From positions 25,844,303 to 25,908,302 of the forward strand of contig NC_087069.1 of NCBI RefSeq assembly GCF_963678635.1: a stretch of DNA of 64,000 bases, read 5' to 3'. The notes under the pieces are model-generated. The model ran no database searches. It was given only the letters and a program-made list of their open reading frames with translations, and had not been told where the DNA came from. The translations under genes were made by a program, and so were the position numbers. Shown here piece after piece: positions 52,301-61,300 of the stretch (position 1 is the stretch's first letter; every line of letters begins with the position of its first letter). Origin of the DNA: Symsagittifera roscoffensis (taxonomy: Eukaryota; Xenacoelomorpha; Acoela; Convolutidae).

Positions 52301-55300
52301 GTATCTATTAGCTATTATTGTATATTTAAATACCCGCTTCTCTATCTCGCCATGTTTAAGCTTTTTCAACGTATTATTTTTTACCAGCAGTCATTCTTTT
52401 GTTCCAGATATGTTTAAAGGAAGAATTTTTTCACGTTCAAGCTGCTATATCGTATAATGCAATGGTTAAGAAATATTTTTCGATTTTCCAGTTTCAACTG
52501 GAGTTTATTTTATAAGTTTAAAATGAGAAACCCAACAGTGTCATGCTTTCAGGGTTTCCGCAGGGGTTGCGAATTGGGCCTCAAATTATGACTGCTCCAA
52601 TCCTCGTAGTTTCCGAGATATGATTTTTTGTACTTTTCAGAAAACTTAAATTTGAAAGAATTCTAAAAATTTGAAATGCTCAACCCAGAAGTTGGGCGCT
52701 GTCAAGGTACTCGCAGAGGTTGTGAACCTTGCCTTCAATTATGACTGCTCGAATCATTGTAGTTTTCGAGATATGACGGTTTTTATAATTTTTTTTTTTC
52801 AATTTTCAGAAAACTTGGATTGAACAATATTCAGAAAGTTTGAAATTCCCATTCTTGTTGTTAAGCACTGTGAGGGTTCTTTCAAGAGTTCCAAGTTGCA
52901 TATCTTGCGTCCAAATGCGACTGCTCAAATGCTCTTAGTTTCTGAGATGAGACGTTTTTTTTTTAATTGTTCAAAGAACTAAGATATAAAAAGTTTTGCA
53001 AAATTTGAAATTCATATCTCTATAGTGAGGCTCTGTCAGGGTAATTCCAGGGGTTGCAATTTTTACCTCCAAATTTGACTGCTCAAATTTGAAGTTTCGC
53101 TAAATTTGAAATTCTTATCGCTGTAGTTGGGTTCTGTGATAGATTTCAAGATTTTTCTGGACAGACTGGATGCACTAAGATATTAATACATGTTTTTCAA
53201 TCAACGCTTTTCAATTAAAGGAATGCATTTTATTGCGATCAAACTGACTATGATGACTATTCATTGAAGGCAATGGTTGCTGCTTCAATGTTTTCAGGTT
53301 GCTTCACTGAGCCCAACTTGCTATTGTTTCAGTTATGGGACAAATTGGTGTTCAAGAGAGATGTGACCACCAACATCGTGTCAGCAGACAAGTTGCCCAC
53401 CAGTCTGCCTACCAATGCAGCCGCCAAGAAGTTTCTCAAAGACCGCGAACATACCCAGCAACAGGTCAGTCCGCTCTTGTTAAACCGGTTGATACAATTT
53501 AAAATACTTGTAGAACACCAAAACATTACAAAAAAACTTGTATATTTCGTGTTTTATTTAGTTCTTTTCTAGAGTGAAAGTCATAGAAGTCGCATTTAAT
53601 ACTTTCGCGGTTGAAAAGCACTACAAAAATAAAACACGACGTATATAATTTTTGTACCTCTTAAATTCTTGTGTTTTGAAATTTTACTACATCTATGGTT
53701 TGTCTGAATTCAGTGAGCTACATTTTGGCTTAATGACTTCATTGATTAGTCTTCTGAGCTCAGTCTGTATTGTGGTCTGCATGTTAAGAAGTGCTTAAAA
53801 ATTTTGAAACTATTTGGCGGTTTTAAAATTTTGAACGGTTAACATTAAATTTCCAAGAATAATTTATAATTCTCAAATTACAATAGAAGTTTTTGTTATA
53901 GCTCGACAATTACCAATCTTATGATTGCTTATTTTCCCAAGATCCACTTGTTTATAGACTTCTTAGTTAACGACTTTCATTTGAGAAGATTTGAAATCAT
54001 AAATTTATCCGATGGGGATTTTTTCGTAGGCGATGATTCGGTGCTGCTGTTATCTTGTTGTACATCCACGTTTAAAGTCGTCGGGAGTTTGGCGATGTTG
54101 AAAAAATTGATCGGATGGGCCATCCGGTCAAAATTGGGACCAGATGGGTTTTTGCAAAGAGATTTCACGCCTGAAGATCCTTTGAGTTCTTGGTGAATTT
54201 TCCGTATGTGCTTCTAAACATAGAAAATGCTACATATGTTTACACAAGCCGGCGGAGCGTAGTATAATACTAGGGAGCAGCTTTTTGTTTAAACTAATTT
54301 GCATACAAAAGAGCTCATTTGTTGGAACTTTTGGTTTATTTTAATAGCGTCCGTAACTGCTTTATTGGTGGCGGTCGACGGTTCGGCTCCTGCGCATAGC
54401 AAAAGTTTGTTTTTCGAGGCTTATTTTTTTTTACTTTTTGCTTTCTATTTTTGTTTTTGGCTTTTGAGACTTATTTTTCAGTTTTATCGATTGTTTGCGA
54501 AGTGCAATTATAAATTTGTGCTTCAAATTGTGGTAATCAATACTACCGCAATAATTTATTTTTGAGTTAATTTTGGTTAGTCTTGCTAAAATGGTTACCA
54601 AACAATCAAGCATGCTTTTGCGTGCGTGCGGCCAGATTTAAAAATCACACTTCTTAATCTGGCCGCACCCAGGCTTGTTTTTTGGTAGGGTTTCCTTATA
54701 TTTGTGCAGAGAATTTCCACATATATATTTTAGCAAGAATTTCTACATATTTTTGCATGAGTGCAATATATCTACGCAAGTTGCAACATAAATAGCTGAA
54801 CTGAAGTTACCTTGAGGTCGAAGTTTCTGCAGAATCCTCTGTTGCAGTGTGGACACGTGTATGGCTTGCTGTCCGTGTGTGTGTGCATGTGGAATGTGAG
54901 ATTGTACACCTGGTGAAATGCCTTATCACAAATGTGACACTTGTAGGCCTTCACTGAACTGTGGGTGAGGCAGTGGTTCTTGTAGTTTCCTGCAACAGTT
55001 TTTTCCCAAGTTTAGTCAAGTTGGCTGCAACCTTTTTATCCAAATTTTAGGAATTTCAGTGGAAATAGATTCAAGCTTTGCAGTAGTTTTGGAAGTCTTT
55101 GACATTTTTTTCTCGAGTTAGGGAAATAAATAGACAGATCTTGCGAAACATTTCTTACAATAAAACTAGTTTAAATTCAGACATTTGCATGGCATACCTT
55201 TCTGATGGAATCCCTTTCCACAAACGTCACAAGTATACGGTTTGTATCCACTATGTATGCGCATGTGGGTATTTAGAGTACTGCTTCTGTTGAATGCTTT

Positions 55301-58300
55301 GCTGCATATCGTGCATCGATGTGGTTTCTCGTTAGTGTGGATGATTTTGTGTCGACAAAGGGTGGAGGCTTGTCTGAATCCTTTGCCACATACTTTGCAC
55401 ACGAATGGACGAGCACCTGAAACGTGGATTTTAAATAGTTTCATCGGTATAGTTTTTCAAAATTGGAAAAATTGATCTGCTTCTCGTTTGCTGAAAATTT
55501 TGAAACTATCGAAGCAAAACGGTATTTTCTCCCAGAAATTTTTTTACTTTCGTTTTCAGTGGTTTCTTTAACTAAGGTCAGAATTAGCATAAATTAGTTC
55601 AAAAAAATTCGGATGAGAACAAATTACCTGTATGAACTGGCATATGTCGCGTCAAATTGTAATGGGCATTGAAAGTTTTGCCGCATTCGTTGCAATTATA
55701 CACTTTTTCGTCTCCCCCACTTGCAGTAGAGTTCGGACTTGTTTCGGTTTCCAAATTTTCCCCTTCTTCAAAATCATCTTCAATTGTTTCTATGCTGTCG
55801 ACAGTCATTGAGGTTTCTTGACTACTAAATGTCGAGTCAGAGAAAACTTCATCGGAAAGTTTCAATTTGGGTTTTTTCACTTTTTGTTCACTCGCAGGAT
55901 TTACTGCATGATGGAATGTTTTCACGATTTTAGAAGTTTTCTCCTTGTTTTCGAGCATTTGTTGCTGGAGCTGTTTATCGTAGGCATTTTGTACCCGATT
56001 AAAAGTACCAGGGGATATTTGTGATCCGAAGGCTTGAGGAATTTTGTTCATTTCTAGAGGAAGGTTGCTCATACTTCGGGGAGAAATTTGAAAGTTCGGT
56101 GTATTTGTTCCCAATTCGTTGTTGTTTCCGAGCATTTTTCGCAGTAAAATATAATTGGAAAATTGCTGAGAGTGAAAAAGTTCGGTCGAGGCTATGCCTG
56201 ATGTTGGAAATTGAAACTGCCCTAAGGAGTTTCCAGGGCTTAATTGAGCTGGCAGTAAATGAGAAACACTGGGTAAGTTTTTGTTGTCGACTTTTGCGTC
56301 CAAAGTTACGGGTTTGCTCGCATTAGGATTCTGATGAATCATTCTTGGGTCAAAAAAGCTTCCAACCGGGTGCTTGAAGTTATTGCTGCTCAAGGAAATA
56401 TGAAAATTAGGCGAGTAATTTAAGGGAAAGTTCGGAATAGATCCTCTGAATTGGGATTTCCGCATTTGTATTAAGGAATTAATTTTGTCCATTTTCAGCC
56501 GATTAATTTCTGAAAATGTTAATTAATTTTGTCTGGGTGTTGTGCTTTTTGTGGAAAGATTTCTCAACTTTTTGTGAGCAATTGTCTGTAACTTGTCTGG
56601 TGTCTGAGTTTTAAAACGTTAAGTTGGCAGGTACTGTGAAAAATTGAATCGACAGTTTTGAAACGAAGAAAAGAAAGTTTTGATTTTTGGAGTTGCTTTT
56701 CGATGTCATGGTGACGTTGATGTTCTTTCATGTTGCGCAGCTGCGATTGGTTGAAATCAATTTAAATCCCACAAATAATCGATGGAGACACTTTAAAAAG
56801 ACTTCTATTGGACAACCCGTCTCATCAAGCGGTTGAGTGAAATGATACAATAGATGCGCAATATAATTTACTTGTATTACAAGGGGGTTGAAAAATTTGA
56901 AAGGAAAACAAAGGAAATTTTCACACATTGTAACTGCAGTACACTAAATTGTCCCACTTAAGGGGAATCATTTTTCCTGTTATGCATTTTTCTCTGCGAT
57001 TTTGGCCGCTCATTAATTTTCAAAGTGGTGCCTGTAGCAATTCACACTATGAGTCTCTCAGGATGTTAACTGTAGTAGATTGCTCTTAAGTCTGGCAAAA
57101 GAGGTCCAGCTGTGCCCAAAAATGCGGCCTTTTTGAGCCCAATTTGCGCAATAAGAATCGAGGCTTGAGGCTCATTTCAGCACCCTCCCTTTTACGGCCG
57201 TTTGAGATTATTAAGAGAGGCTGTCTTTGTACGTCACTACAAAAGAACTGCTGGACATTCGCTGGCCAGTGATAGCCCGGGCAACTGACCAAATTCCCCC
57301 CACCACGACTTACCCGGAGCATCTTTGATTTCCGAAACAATCCAAATGATCTCTCAGAACACCTCTTAAAAGATTTGATATGACTGAGAGATCAAATGAG
57401 AATTTGGCTAAATGATCGAACGTATTTTCCTATAAAGAATTATTTAGCTCCTAATAAAAGTATGTATGGCCCGCCTACGCGACACATTTGTGACTTTTTA
57501 TTCGTAAAATAGGCTAATTTGTTCTAGGAAGTGGTAATCCACTCATTTAACTAGGTGAAGAGGGCGGGCCAGTATCCGATTACATTGGTTGTTCACAATT
57601 TTTGTAACAACTTGAAAGACTAATCGAATTACGCACGTGCAAAATGGCCCAAAATGAGCATAATCCAATCCAAAAATTTAAACTTTATTTTGTAAATCTC
57701 CATTTTTGTTTCTCAACGAGAATTGATTTTTTTTAACCTGTTTTGCGAGTTTAACGGGATTTCGCCCTAATTAGTTACGTTGTCGCTCAATGATAGTAAT
57801 TCGTAGCCGCAGCGGCTGATTAGGTGAGACGAGCGGCCGTTAATTCGAGGATAATGAGCTCGATTCTCACTCCGGACACGCTCAGAGAATTCACAATATA
57901 TTGTTATTTTTGCCTCTTTTGGGGCAGCGCTTCGTTTGTTCCGGGCAGGTATAGTATAGATTGTGCTGGCTAGTTTTTCAGTGCTTCATTTTGGTATGAA
58001 GATAGTTTTCTTTGTTTTTGGTAGCTGTTAAGTACTTTTTAGGAAGATTCTATTACAATCCGGTTAAGTTTAATTATCAACCACCAGATCAGGTCTCTGG
58101 CTGCTCAACTAAAATGACTTATTTCAATAAAAGTACGGAATATTGGAATCAATATAGCAATCCCCCTCGCATTAGGGTTTTCCGAAGAAGGTTGAACACT
58201 AAACTTCACAATATAAAAAATCAAAACTGCTCTCTGAGTGAAAAATAATGCATATAGAGCCGACTTTTTTGTCTTAAATGAAAAAAGTTTCTTTTAGTAC

Positions 58301-61300
58301 ATTAAGGGGATGCGAAGAAAAAATTTTGGTATTAAGAGGGAAGGTTAGAGCACCAACCCTGGTAACTTGCTTTCAACGAAGCAATGGTTGCTCAAACAAA
58401 ATTAGGATTAAAAACTTAAAACATTTTTCCTTTTTCAAACTCTTTTCTTGACTCTCATAAAATAAACTTGAGCCGGTCAATTGATAGCATGATAAGCTCA
58501 CATCAATCATCTGCTTGCCTTCAATGCGTTTCGTCGTTTTTACTTGAGGTGAGATAGCTCAATTGGTCGTTAAGGGTGGAGACTGATCAATTGACTCGAA
58601 TATTGTTTCTCCAGAAAAAACTTTTTCTCCTTGTAAAGGAGAGGAGCATAGCTAGCTATTCATGTATGTCTAACTATTTCAAAGCCGCCGCTCATCTTTT
58701 TATGAAAGCGCTTCGACATTTTTGTTACAACCTTTCGTAGTGTGAGAAGTAACTATACCGTATGGGTTCTTTAGGCACGATCTCACGTTCCTCAAAAACA
58801 ATGGTGGATGTTCAATTTTGATGTGCTTTCGAAGCCGTTTCAGCCTGATTCGAATTTTAAAAAAATTTCCCAAAAGTTTTTGCGGTTTTTAAGAAAAATG
58901 ATACGAAGTTTTGCTATGGAGTCTCAGTTTTTAGGATGTGATTTCTGAGTCAAGAGCCGATAGAGGAAGGATCCTTCCCAAACTTATGTCGGCACTGTTT
59001 TCACTTTTTTAAAGCCATGTTTATTTCAGGCCAAAACTAAGTCCCTCCCAGGGCTCCTTTCGATGCAATTTAATCAAATGTGTTAACTTTTATTAAAAGG
59101 ATTTTTGCTTCAATGCTACCCATTTCACTGAAAGGAAATCAAATTGTTTGAGCATTTGCTGTATGAATATTTTTGCTAGGTGACTGTAGCTGCAATGGTT
59201 ATGTACATCGCAAATCAAACTAATCTAAAAAGCGAAATTTTATTTTAAAAAAAATTCCCCAACACTATCTGCAATATCATGCAATGATATATCATGGACC
59301 ATATCTGCTATTTCTGTAGTATTTTTAGTTGCGTCTTAATTTACACTTGCGATCAGTTTAGTATTTTTATTACGAACCTTCTTTTTTTCTAACCTAACTC
59401 GCTAATAAAAGTGTTCATTAAAAGTCTTCAATTATCTGAAACTTAAGCAACTTCTAGTTTCGAATTTTGATCTTGATTTAAAGATTTGCCAGTGAAATGA
59501 AAAACTATCTTTTGATTGATCCAGTTTTCTCAAATTGGGTTAGTTTTATCGAAAAGTTAGTTTCAATCATGAATTATTCTTGAAATGCGAAAAGTTTTAA
59601 GAACATGTGTTTTTTGAAAATTTGAAAATCAGAAATCCTTTTCCAGAAAACAATTACTTCCTGTTTCTTTGCGTTCATTGACTCTTTATCAACTGTCTGT
59701 TGTCTATTTTTTAAGAAAACTTTTTCTCAGCTCAAATGGTTTTTGCGCAAGTCTTTTTTTTGCCAATTCGTAAGTATGATGCAATGCTTTATAAGCATTA
59801 GCGATTGTCTTAATTTTTAAAACGTTTTGTCTCAAAATGAAAGTTTTACAAAGCAAATCAATACAATTATAAAAGTTTTGGTAATCTAAATTTTTTGGCA
59901 TTTTTTTTCCAGTTTTTTCTAAGTTATGAGGATTTCGGCTGGTGTAACGCATCCTTGGCTCAAATAATCAAAAATGAATCTAAAAATTTTCTAAATTAAA
60001 TTGAAGTCGATTGAACGCAGAAAAAACAGAAAGAAATAAAGAAAAAATTTCTTGAATTTCTTTTGATCAAAAACCGTGGTTGGAGCCTTGTCATATGCTT
60101 GTAAAACAATCACCATTCCTTTTTAAAGTTAAGTTTTAGTTGGTTTCAGGGAAGGATTTAATGGGGACGCCCACTTCAGGTATTCGACCCCTTCATCAAC
60201 CAAAATGTATTATTTAAATACCCTTTGGTAGGGATTCGTCTCACTTTGGTCTTATTTTATGACATCAATTTTCGAGCGACCAACCCTAAAATATTATAAA
60301 GGAGCCTTTGGCGCCAATATATACTTAAAGGGGAGCGCGCGCCGAAAATTTGCAATTTTTTAGTTAAGTTTTTCAAAAAAAGCCCAAAAACGGTTAAAAA
60401 AAAATTGCATGCGGCGCAAAAGTTTTCGTCAAAATAGGGTTTTTGTAAATGCTGTGAGCGCTCATACAATCAATTTGGTCGACCTAAAAAAGATCGAGAA
60501 TTTTTTGAATATTCGCCCTCCCCCCAGAAAATCTTAGATTGGCCGTTGATTGGTTTCGTACGATTTTACGCGGGGTAAAACGCACTGATACCCAGATTTT
60601 GATTTAAAAATGAAAAAGATGTGGAAACTATTGAGTATAGCTAAAAATAGGCCAAGACAAAATCCAGGATAAACATCTTGATGTTGTGCTAAGTTAAAGG
60701 GCCTTTTTTATCCTCTTGATTGTGAATGCTTTTACATTTTGCCTCTTTGCTCGTTATCATTTTTGAACCTTATCAGTACTTTATACCTGCTTAAACACTT
60801 TGACATCAGTTTTTCAGCAGTTTCAGCTTTCTTATCTAAAAATTAAAGCAACGCGGCGCTTTTAAATGGACATTATGTATAAAATACCTTTGACTTATCG
60901 CAAAATTGGGCACTTCGATTTGAGATACAATTTTTCAAAATCTTTTTCTGAAGCTTGACGTTTTGTTTTTCGAAATTTAAATTTTTTTCGAAATCTTTTT
61001 TTAATGCTAAAGATGAAAAAGCGTGGCGTTTTTAAATGGACATTAATTATGTTAAAATTGGCTTCCAGCTTATCTTAAAATGAGCACTTAGTTTGAAATT
61101 TTACATTTGTGTTTAAAAACTAAAACGTACAGAGGTGCTGATGTGCTTATGATTTAATAAGAACAAGTTATCTTGATTTTATCTCGACAAAAAGTATTTT
61201 GTGCTTAGCAGAACAAAACAGCATTCTGTTTATTTCGTGTTTATGTCTTTGTTTACCGTTTTGATTTGAGATTAGGAAGTTAAAGCATCAGCGCAGCGGC

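Larger units (their letters stand above)
57341..60146. other. CHTF18 intron 6, repeat-bearing stretch
   Basis: Includes a short inverted pair TGGCCCGCC (57468) / GGCGGGCCA (57562), two tRNA-like heads (57804-57890, 58550-58616) and a repeat shared with 47380-47480 near 59280-59420. ORFs at 58012-58248 and 59704-59952(-) have no recognisable content. Confidence 0.4.

Noticed and set aside
53921-54196. Plus-strand ORF of 91 aa
   Set aside because: Antisense to FEZF exon 4, which completes finger 6 in phase.
55818-56326. Plus-strand ORFs of 68 and 101 aa
   Set aside because: Antisense to FEZF exon 1.
58012-58248. 78-aa ORF as a small gene
   Set aside because: Open frame only; no start context, homologue or splice support, and adjacent to repeat sequence.
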